Of a DNA stretch of 12,812 nucleotides, positions 6,293-12,574 are shown piece by piece. The translations under genes and the position numbers were made by a program. Where the stretch lies: assembly GCA_934718085.1 (NCBI GenBank), contig CAKUZL010000019.1:1-12812 (forward strand), read 5' to 3'. Position 1 is the stretch's first letter; each line of letters begins with the position of its first letter. The DNA comes from an uncultured Candidatus Melainabacteria bacterium. Lineage in GTDB: Bacteria > Cyanobacteriota > Vampirovibrionia > Gastranaerophilales > Gastranaerophilaceae. The notes beneath the pieces are model-generated. The model was given only the letters and a program-made list of their open reading frames with translations, ran no database searches and was not told where the DNA came from.

Positions 6293-6556
6293 TTATCGGT
6301 CGAATTTGCGGCTGTCCGTGTCGGACGCTTGCGCCGTTTTATCCGAAATGTCCGCCGTCGACGGGGTTTTTGCGTCGAAAAGCATTTCGTAAATCCGTCG
6401 CGAATGTTCGAATCTCGCCCTCGTTTTGTTTGCTTCCGCGGGGTCGAGTCCGTCGAAATTTGCGGGCATCGGCAGGTCGTCGACCGACAAAACCGCCGTT
6501 TCGTCGACGTTTCTGCCGTTATATTCTTTCGTTTTTCTTGATGTCATAAAAATCAT
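6293..6556 (-). CDS. Small hypothetical protein (87 aa)
   Basis: Unrecognised. It is hydrophilic, with no membrane segment or signal peptide; the middle (PAEANKTRARFEHSRRIYEMLFDAK, about 38-62) looks like a charged amphipathic helix, and the C-terminus is S/T/D-rich like the linker of the next gene. The ATG at 6556 has an AAGGA ribosome-binding site at good distance; an in-frame ATG at 6547 would be further from it. It ends 17 bp before the 259-aa gene in the same direction, so the two are probably co-transcribed. Codon use resembles the neighbouring genes, which supports it being real; function unknown. Confidence 0.6.
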   Translation of the reverse strand: MIFMTSRKTKEYNGRNVDETAVLSVDDLPMPANFDGLDPAEANKTRARFEHSRRIYEMLFDAKTPSTADISDKTAQASDTDSRKFDR

Positions 6557-6852
6557 ATTTTTTCCTTTTTTATGTTTGTACCTTTCGGGGACTTGGGGCG
6601 GGGTATTTGAAAGTTTTTTGTTCTTGTCTGTCGAACATTCGCCGTTTGATGTCCCCTCCGAGGGGTTTTTGAACGCGGCATGCCGAGTTTTACGATACGC
6701 CCCGGTGGAAACCCCAACCTACAAAAGGTTTTCAATTTTTGTTAAAACAAAAAGTTTCAAATCGAAAAAATTTTGCTCTTTCTGAAAGATTTGCCCGACG
6801 GTGCTCGACCTGCAATATTTTTTTGTTGTTTAAATCATATTTTTTCCTTTTT
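6550..6852. repeat. 21-bp direct repeat (6550-6570, 6832-6852) flanking a 280-bp gap segment
   Basis: An identical 21-bp stretch (aaatcatatt then tttttccttttt) occurs at both ends. The left copy is the ribosome-binding site and first codons of the 87-aa gene. The right copy reproduces the Shine-Dalgarno and ATG but opens a dead frame (ATG ATT TAA). The segment between contains REP copy F and no plausible gene. This looks like an insertion or local duplication that split the original leader of the 87-aa gene. The rest of the gap up to tadA (6853-6909) has a weak TTTGGTT/AACCAAA inverted repeat and nothing else I can name. Confidence 0.65.
6677..6722 (-). repeat. REP-like element, copy F (one arm altered)
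   Basis: Minus-strand GTAG (6722-6719), left arm GTTGGGG, loop TTTCCA, then CCGGGGC in place of the usual CCCCAAC, so the hairpin is damaged. The 12-nt spacer (6698-6687) and a perfect second box TCGGCATGCC (6686-6677) are kept. Confidence 0.65.
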
Positions 6853-6909
6853 GTTGCCGATTTGATTTTGCCGGGATTTTGGTTCACAAACAAAACCAAA
6901 TCGCTCGCT

Positions 6910-7398
6910 TCACTTTGTGTTGTCCGACAAATTTGTCGTTTCCGCCGAAAACTCCGTACGGCGGGGTTGTTCTCTTAATTTCTTAAAACAATTTTTAAGC
7001 AGTGTTTCGCAGGCCTCTTCTTCTATTCCTCCGAAAACTGAGGTTTTTCCGCCCGCGAGCTTTCTCAGGTCGATTTTTCCGCCGAACGCGCCGTACAGCG
7101 GGTTGTTTGCGCCGAAAACGACTTTTGAAATTCGAGACTCCAAAATTGCCCAGGCGCACATGGGGCAGGGTTCGAGCGTTACGTAAAGTTCGAACCCCGA
7201 AAGGTTTGTGCCGAATTTTTCCTGTGCGGCTTTGATTGCCAAAATCTCCGCATGCGCCGTCACGTCGCGGGATTGCTCTTTTTCGTTGTGAGCTGCGGCA
7301 ACGATTTGACCGTCTTTTGTCAAAACCGCTCCGACGGGCAGGTCTTCGCCCGATTTTGCGGCGATTTCGAGAGCTTTAAACATAAATTTCTTCATCAT
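6910..7398 (-). CDS. tadA: tRNA-specific adenosine deaminase
   Basis: Converts adenosine 34 (the wobble base) of tRNA-Arg(ACG) to inosine; essential in most bacteria that have it. The 162-aa product is of normal length and has the zinc cytidine/deoxycytidylate deaminase signature: HAE at residues 49-51 (zinc ligand His, proton-shuttle Glu) and PCPMC at 77-81 (two zinc Cys). TLEPCPMCAWAI and VVFGANNPLYGAFGG are TadA-like. The start overlaps the kinase gene by up to 23 bp; an AAGG motif inside the end of the kinase gene suits the ATG at 7395 or 7398, while an ATG at 7383 also fits the family. Closely related deaminases (guanine deaminase) cannot be fully excluded. Likely translated by coupling from the two-component operon; there is no functional link to it. 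Confidence 0.9.
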   Translation of the reverse strand: MMKKFMFKALEIAAKSGEDLPVGAVLTKDGQIVAAAHNEKEQSRDVTAHAEILAIKAAQEKFGTNLSGFELYVTLEPCPMCAWAILESRISKVVFGANNPLYGAFGGKIDLRKLAGGKTSVFGGIEEEACETLLKNCFKKLREQPRRTEFSAETTNLSDNTK

Positions 7399-9076
7399 CC
7401 GCCTTGTCCAAAATTACGTAGGAGTAAAATTTGTCGTTTCGGGTCGATTTTATGAAAAACTGCCCGTTCATCGCTTCGACGAGTCCTTTGACGATGAAAA
7501 GCCCCAAACCCGTGCCGCCGGTGGTTCTTGTGGTTTTGTCGTCGACTCGCGTGAATTTTTCGGTGAGACGTTCCAAAACCTCTTTTTTTATGTGTGCCGA
7601 CGAGTTTTTGACAAAAATCGCGACTTTTTTGCCCGAATCGTGCACGAAAACTTCGATTGAAGAGTCTTCAAACGCGTATTTGTTTGCGTTTTCGAGTAAA
7701 TTTATCATGACCTGTTCGAGCCTGTCTTTGTCGGCTTTGACGAAAACGGGTTCGTTCGGGAAGTTGCGGACAACGGGGTGTTTGTCGGCGTGTTTGAGCA
7801 TCAGCACGGCGAATTCGACAATTTCGCGAACGTTAATCGCTCTGATGTCCATATTCAATCGGGCGCCTTCGATGTCGGGAATTACGAGCAAATCTTCGAC
7901 CATTCGGCTCAAACGCTCGCTCTGACGCTTTATTACCTGCAAAGATTTTTCGATTGTTTTTTCGTCGAGAACAATGTCTTTGCGCATCAGTCTCGAGGTG
8001 TAACCCATAATGCCCGTCAGCGGCGTGCGAAACTCGTGGCTGACCGTGTCGATGAGGTTCGAGCGGAATTCGTCGACTTGCGAAAGTTCGCGGTTTTGCT
8101 GGGCGAGCAGCGTGTATGATCGATTTATCTCTTCCGCCGCCTTGTTGAACTCGGTTGCGAGGAATACTATTTCGTAAGGGGTCAAAACGCTTTTCAGAAG
8201 CCTGATTTGCCGCGAATAGTTCCCTTTCGACAGCGCAGAAATTCCTTTGAACAACTGGCGAATGTTTATATATAAATAGGAAACGTACAGTGCCGTCACG
8301 ATTATTCCGAATAACACCGACGACAAAAGTGCCAGAAATATCTTAAAACCCGCCGTGTACACCGTTTTTTGAGCAAGAGCTTCGGTCGTGTTCACCAAAA
8401 TCAAAATGTTCGAATTTTTCGCCTTTCGGTAAACCATGGGCTGGTTTTCGACGTTTCCGAAATATTGCGTGTCGCCGTTTTTGATGTTCGGCGGAAGCAT
8501 CGTCAGAAGTTTTTCAAAATCTTTTTTGTTGCCGTTCAGAGAGAGAACGGGCGAGCGTTTTTCGGTAATAACGTAAATTTGACGGTTTTTTTCGTTGACG
8601 TTGCCGAAAATTTTCATCCGAAGTTTTTCGAAATCTATTGTTGCGACAAGGTATTCGTCGGTTTCCGGGATTTTTTCGACGACTTTTATCTTGCCCGAGT
8701 TGCTGTCGCGGAAAAATTTTTCGGTGATGAATTCGGGGGCGTTTTCGCTTGATTTTTTGATTTCGGTTGCGGAGAAGATGCCCGATTGTTCGCAAAAGTC
8801 GGCAAGGTAGTGTTTGCGGGCATTTTCGGATTTTATGTATTTTAATGCGACGAGAATTTCTTTGAGTTTGGAATCGTTTGCCGCGAAAATGTCGTAAAGG
8901 TTGTTGTCGACCGATTCCGCAAGGATTTTTGCGGACGAGCCGAGTTCGCGTCTGATTGCCTGTTGGTTGATGTTGTTGATGATGATTCCGGTTATAATCA
9001 GCGGAACAATCACGGACAAAATCATAACCGCGATAATTTGTTCAACAATTTTGAGTCTTTTGGGCTTCAGTTTCAT
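7376..9076 (-). CDS. Membrane sensor histidine kinase with degenerate G1 box
   Basis: Inner-membrane sensor, 566 aa. A membrane helix at about 11-33, an extracytoplasmic sensor of roughly 210 residues, a second helix at about 243-272, a HAMP-like linker, a coiled segment, then the dimerisation domain with the H-box VSHEFRTPL (phospho-acceptor His347). The ATPase domain keeps the N-box (INLLENANKYA, 458-468), F-box (EKFTRVDD) and G2 box (GGTGLGLFIV, 520-529). Where the G1 box should read DxGxG the sequence is NSSAH (491-495), checked on the DNA at 7592-7606. The Asp that contacts the adenine and both Gly are missing, so ATP binding may be weakened or altered. The gene starts 9 bp after the response-regulator stop and is followed by tadA with overlap. 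The sensor ligand cannot be inferred. Confidence 0.93.
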   Translation of the reverse strand: MKLKPKRLKIVEQIIAVMILSVIVPLIITGIIINNINQQAIRRELGSSAKILAESVDNNLYDIFAANDSKLKEILVALKYIKSENARKHYLADFCEQSGIFSATEIKKSSENAPEFITEKFFRDSNSGKIKVVEKIPETDEYLVATIDFEKLRMKIFGNVNEKNRQIYVITEKRSPVLSLNGNKKDFEKLLTMLPPNIKNGDTQYFGNVENQPMVYRKAKNSNILILVNTTEALAQKTVYTAGFKIFLALLSSVLFGIIVTALYVSYLYINIRQLFKGISALSKGNYSRQIRLLKSVLTPYEIVFLATEFNKAAEEINRSYTLLAQQNRELSQVDEFRSNLIDTVSHEFRTPLTGIMGYTSRLMRKDIVLDEKTIEKSLQVIKRQSERLSRMVEDLLVIPDIEGARLNMDIRAINVREIVEFAVLMLKHADKHPVVRNFPNEPVFVKADKDRLEQVMINLLENANKYAFEDSSIEVFVHDSGKKVAIFVKNSSAHIKKEVLERLTEKFTRVDDKTTRTTGGTGLGLFIVKGLVEAMNGQFFIKSTRNDKFYSYVILDKADDEEIYV

Positions 9077-9085
9077 CGCGAGAGT

Positions 9086-9868
9086 TTATTCCGCCTTAAA
9101 ATTTTTGTGGTTGATGTCGTCGGTGTTTTTTTCGGGAGCGTCCGCAACGTCAGCGTTTTCGGGCGCATCGGGGAAAACGGTCAACTTGTAGCCGACGTTC
9201 GTGATGGTGTGAACGTAGGTCGGATGTTTGGGGTCGGGCTCGATTTTTTGTCTGAGTCCGCCGACGTGAACCCGCAGCATACGTACGTCTTCGTCACTTT
9301 TGTATCCCCAAACCTCGTTGAGCAGTTTTGCGAGCGAAACGGGCGTGCCGAAATTTTGCAGCAGCGAAAACAAAATGTCGAATTCTATCGGCGTAAGCTT
9401 CATCCGCGGAGCTTCTTTGAGCGAAACTTCGAGCGAATCGGGAAACATTTCGACCGCGCCCGCCTTCAAAATATCCTGGCGTTTTTTACTTGCCGAACGG
9501 GGCGTATTTCGGTTGAGCAGCGCGCGCACGCGCAAAATCACCTCTCTGATGTCGAAAGGCTTGACAATATAGTCGTCGCTGCCCGCGTTGAAGCCCGAGG
9601 TTTTGTCGTTGATGGTGCCTTTTGCCGTGAGCAAAAACACGGGGATTTCGGGCTTTTGCGCTTTAATGCTTTTGCAAACGTCGAAACCGTTCATTTTCGG
9701 CATCATGACGTCGAGCATGACCAGGTCGAAATGCTTGTTCAGAGCGAGTTTCAGTGCCTCCGCGCCGTCGCTTGCCGTGACGATTTCATATCCGCATTGA
9801 GAAAGGTCGAACTCCAATAAATCCCTGATTTCTTCTTCGTCGTCCGCGATTAAAAGCCTTTTTGTCAT
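9086..9868 (-). CDS. OmpR/PhoB-family response regulator
   Basis: DNA-binding partner of the kinase downstream, 260 aa. The receiver domain (about 1-120) has all key residues: acidic pair D9/D10, phospho-acceptor D53 in VMLDVMMPKMNG, T81, and K103 in IVKPFD. A winged-helix output domain (about 140-230) shows LTPIEFDILFSLLQN, the recognition-helix segment VRMLRVHVGGLRQKI and the wing VGYKLTV. About 30 acidic residues trail the wing, a small extension beyond the usual end. The start has GGAG 6 nt upstream and a TATAAT at 9892-9897, giving a very short leader; it is the first gene of the operon with the kinase and tadA. Its target genes are not apparent. Confidence 0.96.
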   Translation of the reverse strand: MTKRLLIADDEEEIRDLLEFDLSQCGYEIVTASDGAEALKLALNKHFDLVMLDVMMPKMNGFDVCKSIKAQKPEIPVFLLTAKGTINDKTSGFNAGSDDYIVKPFDIREVILRVRALLNRNTPRSASKKRQDILKAGAVEMFPDSLEVSLKEAPRMKLTPIEFDILFSLLQNFGTPVSLAKLLNEVWGYKSDEDVRMLRVHVGGLRQKIEPDPKHPTYVHTITNVGYKLTVFPDAPENADVADAPEKNTDDINHKNFKAE

Positions 9869-9891
9869 AAAAAACTCCGTATTTTTTCTTT

Positions 9892-9897
9892 ATTATA
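9892..9897 (-). promoter_or_regulatory. -10 element of the two-component operon promoter
   Basis: Minus-strand TATAAT within GTGTATAATAAAG, about 24 bp upstream of the response-regulator ATG. The -35 region is poor, which would suit an activator-dependent or autoregulated promoter. It faces away from the plus-strand promoters 20-80 bp to the right. Confidence 0.55.
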
Positions 9898-9914
9898 CAC
9901 AAAAAAGGCAATTT

Positions 9915-9942
9915 TTGAAACGATTTTGTTTTTATTTATAAT
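9915..9942 (+). promoter_or_regulatory. Promoter P1 for the 9982-11612 gene pair
   Basis: -35 TTGAAA (9915-9920), 16-bp spacer, -10 TATAAT (9937-9942). Transcription would start near 9949, giving a leader of about 33 nt with GAGG (9966-9969) ahead of the ATG at 9982. Confidence 0.55.
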
Positions 9943-9947
9943 GAAGA

Positions 9948-9975
9948 TTGATTTTTTCGCGAAATGAGGTATAAT
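9948..9975 (+). promoter_or_regulatory. Promoter P2, possibly giving a leaderless mRNA
   Basis: -35 TTGATT (9948-9953), 16-bp spacer, -10 TATAAT (9970-9975). The start point expected 6-7 nt after the -10 coincides with the ATG at 9982, so a transcript from P2 would have no leader. Confidence 0.45.
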
Positions 9976-9981
9976 CCGACT

Positions 9982-10158
9982 ATGAGCAAAAACGAGAAAA
10001 TTACGGACATCAAGCCTTTTTTGAAGAACAATTCGGCGGAATTGCCCGAAAAGCGTCACAATGCCTATATTTCAGACCCATTTTTGAAAAAGTGTCTGTT
10101 GCTAAATTCCGAAAATATCGCGGAAAAATTCAAACTAAAAGATCTTTTTGACCTATGA
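9982..10158 (+). CDS. Small hypothetical protein (58 aa) coupled to the PrmC gene
   Basis: Unrecognised, 58 residues, basic, Lys/Leu/Asn-rich, without signal peptide or membrane segment; the C-terminal half (about 30-58) is probably helical. The stop overlaps the next start codon (ATGA, 10155-10158), so the two genes are almost certainly co-translated. I use the ATG at 9982: it fits both promoters, whereas the ATG at 9964 would overlap the -10 of P2 and lacks a Shine-Dalgarno. The GAGG upstream is 12 nt from the ATG, longer than usual. The tight coupling suggests a partner of the extra N-terminal part of the next protein; this is inference. Confidence 0.6.
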   Translation: MSKNEKITDIKPFLKNNSAELPEKRHNAYISDPFLKKCLLLNSENIAEKFKLKDLFDL

Positions 10159-11612
10159 AGAAGTTTTTTTATTCCGAAAACCTTTCAAAAACGCAGCTTT
10201 CCGGGATTTTGAACTCCGCGAAAATTTTTGCAAAAAAACATCCCGAAATGGCTTGTGAAGAGCTGGTTTCAGAGTTTTTCGACGAACTTTTTTACCTGCA
10301 AAAAATCGGTGACGCGAAATTCGAGTTGATTGACTTGGATGACGAGCGGCTTTTTAAGGATGTCAAAAACGTTATGCGCGAATATGCCCTGAAAGCCGCA
10401 TATCAAGAGCGAAACAAGGAATTTTTGGAAAAACGGAAAGAATTTATGCGTATGGCTCGTAAAAAAGCCGCAATGTACCGCGCCGAAAGGGAAAAGCCTA
10501 CTTCGAAACAAGTGAGTTACTACAAAAGTCTGTGCAAAAAAGCGGGCATAGAGCCCGAAACCGCCGAAAACCTTTCCAAAGCGGACTATATGCGCATGAT
10601 TTCGGGCATGCTCGATAAGGAGAGCGAGCGGTCAGACGAAGCGAAAATCCCCTCGTCCGAAGCCTTTTCACCCCGTTGCGACGACGGGCATGCCGCGGAA
10701 TCGGGCATGGTTGCCGAAAATCCCCGAACCCCCGACTTGACGCGCGATTTGCACATCGATTCGGACTTCAAAAAAATCAGACAATCTCTCGTTTCGGAAT
10801 ACACAAAAAACAAAATCCCCTTCCGAACCGCTATCGCCGAGCTCGATTTCGCCCTCGAAGCCGTCGCCGACATCTCCCCGAAAGATTTTATCCTCGGCAA
10901 AATACCTTCCGCCGAACAAATTGAAACCCTCAAAAATGCCGTCGCGACAAGACTTTCGACGGGCATGCCCATGCAGCTGGTCGTAAATACCGCTTATTTT
11001 GCGGGAAGTCGATTTTATGTTGACGAAAACGTCCTTGTGCCGCGCCCCGAGACCGAATTGTGCGTCGAAAAATGCCTCGAATTTATGTACGGCAAAAAAA
11101 ATTTAAAAGTCCTGGATATCGGCACGGGAAGCGGCTGTATAGCGGTTTCGCTCGCCAAAATGACCGAAAACGCGAGATTTACCGCAGTCGACATCAGCCC
11201 GAAAGCTCTCGACGTCGCTCGCAAAAATGCCGAAAACATCGGTGTTTCGCTAAAAATCGACTTTGTTTTGTCCGATGTCTTCGAAAATGTTTTCGACAAA
11301 TTTGACATAATCATCTCAAACCCGCCATACATCCCGTTTGACGCCGATAACGTCGATAAAAACGTTTCGTCCTTCGAGCCCCACACCGCCCTGTTTGCGC
11401 CCGAAAACGGTCTTTTCTTTTATCGAACGATTGTCGGAAATGCCGAAAAATACCTGAATAAAGGCGGTTTGGTCGTTTTTGAGGTCGGAATCGATCAATC
11501 AAAAGCCGTCGCCGAACTTTTTGCCGAAAACGACTTTGTCAAAATCTCCGAAATCCCCGATTTGCAAGGCATTCCTCGCGTCGTTTCCGCCGTCTTCAAA
11601 TCGTCCGAATAA
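10155..11612 (+). CDS. prmC: PrmC-type peptide release factor methyltransferase with extra N-terminal domain
   Basis: The C-terminal part (about 205-485) is PrmC/HemK, which N5-methylates the Gln of the GGQ motif in release factors RF1 and RF2 using SAM. It shows the helical N-domain, VLVPRPETELCVEKCLEF (293-310), the SAM loop VLDIGTGSGCIAVSLA (319-334), acidic AVDISPKAL, and the catalytic NPPY (389-392) that binds the glutamine amide. PrmC is usually about 280 aa; this protein has 485. Residues 1-155 are extra: a helical, charged region and a K-P-T-S-K-Q...YYKSLCKKAGIE...LSKADYMRMI module (115-150) similar to small helical modules at the ends of phage and helicase-like proteins. A linker (155-205), Ser/Glu/Pro-rich, joins the parts. 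The frame is open throughout with the same codon use. A real fusion is likelier than a sequencing error, but an undetected stop loss is possible. Confidence 0.9.
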   Translation: MKKFFYSENLSKTQLSGILNSAKIFAKKHPEMACEELVSEFFDELFYLQKIGDAKFELIDLDDERLFKDVKNVMREYALKAAYQERNKEFLEKRKEFMRMARKKAAMYRAEREKPTSKQVSYYKSLCKKAGIEPETAENLSKADYMRMISGMLDKESERSDEAKIPSSEAFSPRCDDGHAAESGMVAENPRTPDLTRDLHIDSDFKKIRQSLVSEYTKNKIPFRTAIAELDFALEAVADISPKDFILGKIPSAEQIETLKNAVATRLSTGMPMQLVVNTAYFAGSRFYVDENVLVPRPETELCVEKCLEFMYGKKNLKVLDIGTGSGCIAVSLAKMTENARFTAVDISPKALDVARKNAENIGVSLKIDFVLSDVFENVFDKFDIIISNPPYIPFDADNVDKNVSSFEPHTALFAPENGLFFYRTIVGNAEKYLNKGGLVVFEVGIDQSKAVAELFAENDFVKISEIPDLQGIPRVVSAVFKSSE

Positions 11613-11682
11613 ACGGTTTACTTTTCGAAAAATTTCGTTAAACTGTACCATGAAGTACCATAAATCAAGAAAGGACGGGCTT

Positions 11683-12225
11683 ATGACGGTTTTAAACGGC
11701 AGCGGACTCACCGCCTCGGCGGTTTCGGGTCTTTCAAATGCTTTTTCGATTATCGCGGCAAGAACTTCGAACGGAAAAATCAAACTCTCCGACCTGACTG
11801 CGACGGATGCCGCAACCTTACAGGCTTTGGGCTATAACACAACGTTTTTGTCCTACCTTACCAACAATTTTTCGACCATGGACAAAAACCGTGACGGCGA
11901 ACTCTCCGCAAACGAGCTTTCGACAATCACTTCGACCATGCAAAATCAGGGTCTCACCGCAGCCGAACTTTCGAGCCTTTGCGCCGACGGTGTCAATTCC
12001 TCCCTCTATCAGACCGTTTTGGACTATTTTGATAAAATCGATACCAACAACGACGGAAGAGTCTCTCAGGAAGAAATTTCGGCTTTTTCGTTCAAATCGA
12101 AACGCCAAAAAATGGATACGCAGTTCAACGGCTTCAAAAAAAGCAGCACAAGCCTTTATTATTCGGACGAAAACGCCGACGATACGCCCTCGAGCCTTAT
12201 CGACGACCTTTACCCCGATATGTAA
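11683..12225 (+). CDS. Small protein with two EF-hand calcium-binding loops
   Basis: The 180-aa product has two canonical EF-hand loops: D67-K-N-R-D71-G-E-L-S-A-N-E78 and D120-T-N-N-D124-G-R-V-S-Q-E-E131, each with the acidic ligands at positions 1, 3, 5 and 12 and Gly at 6, so Ca2+ binding is likely. The loops are 53 residues apart, wider than a classic pair. The N-terminal third is Ser/Ala/Leu-rich with no clear signal peptide; the C-terminal 20 residues are acidic. I start at 11683 (AAGGA 7 nt upstream); an in-frame ATG at 11650 lacks a ribosome-binding site. A weak TTTACT-16-TAAACT promoter may lie just upstream in the 70-bp gap after prmC. It ends at a strong terminator. Physiological role unknown. 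Confidence 0.82.
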   Translation: MTVLNGSGLTASAVSGLSNAFSIIAARTSNGKIKLSDLTATDAATLQALGYNTTFLSYLTNNFSTMDKNRDGELSANELSTITSTMQNQGLTAAELSSLCADGVNSSLYQTVLDYFDKIDTNNDGRVSQEEISAFSFKSKRQKMDTQFNGFKKSSTSLYYSDENADDTPSSLIDDLYPDM

Positions 12226-12257
12226 CGTAAACCTCGCAGTGCAATCTGAAAGTTTTA

Positions 12258-12282
12258 CCGCCGGAAATCCCGGCGGTTTTTT
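12258..12282 (+). terminator. Intrinsic terminator of the EF-hand gene
   Basis: CCGCCGG-AAATC-CCGGCGG followed by six T: a perfect 7-bp GC stem and U-tract 33 bp after the stop codon. Variants of the same hairpin recur at about 12407-12429 and 12554-12574. Confidence 0.9.
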
Positions 12283-12574
12283 AAAAATGCAAAATTCGGC
12301 ATGTTTGATTTATTGGTTCAAACTCCTTGCTGCGACAGTATTTTGGCTTGGTTGAAATTTGCATGGGTGCTGGAGGTGTTTGACACTTTTTTGAAGTTTT
12401 TGTGGTGCCGGGAACCCCGGCGGTTTTTTAAAAATGCAAAATTCGGTATGTTTGATTTATCGGTTTAAAACCCTTGTTGCGACAGTGTTTTGGCTTGGTT
12501 GAAATTTGCATGGGTGCCGGAGGTATTTGACACTTTTTTGAAGTTTTTGTGGTGCCGGAAATCCCGGCGGTTTT
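12271..12574. repeat. 147-bp tandem repeat carrying the terminator hairpin
   Basis: Unit 1 (12271-12417) and unit 2 (12418-12564) are about 93% identical (some 11 differences by eye); a third unit starts at 12565 and breaks off after ten bases. Unit ends re-create the terminator: GCCGGG-AAC-CCCGGC with six T at 12407-12429 and GCCGG-AAATC-CCGGC with four T at 12554-12574. So three terminators stand 147 bp apart. Each unit also holds TTGACAC but no fitting -10, and no reading frame worth calling. Confidence 0.88.

Noticed and set aside
5759..6541. 260-aa plus-strand frame opposite the two unrecognised genes
   Set aside because: Arg/Pro/Leu-rich mirror of low-complexity minus-strand coding; the minus frames have a ribosome-binding site for the first gene, gene-like spacing and matching codon use. 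Some doubt remains because neither side has a known family.
6853..6909. Terminator after tadA (TTTGGTT/AACCAAA)
   Set aside because: Stem is AT-rich with a long loop, and no T-run follows on the minus strand.
8963..9820. 285-aa plus-strand frame opposite the response regulator
   Set aside because: Shadow of a fully motif-supported response regulator gene.
12481..12560. Promoter with perfect -35 TTGACA inside the 147-bp repeat
   Set aside because: No -10-like sequence lies 15-19 bp downstream; the expected position reads TGGTGC.
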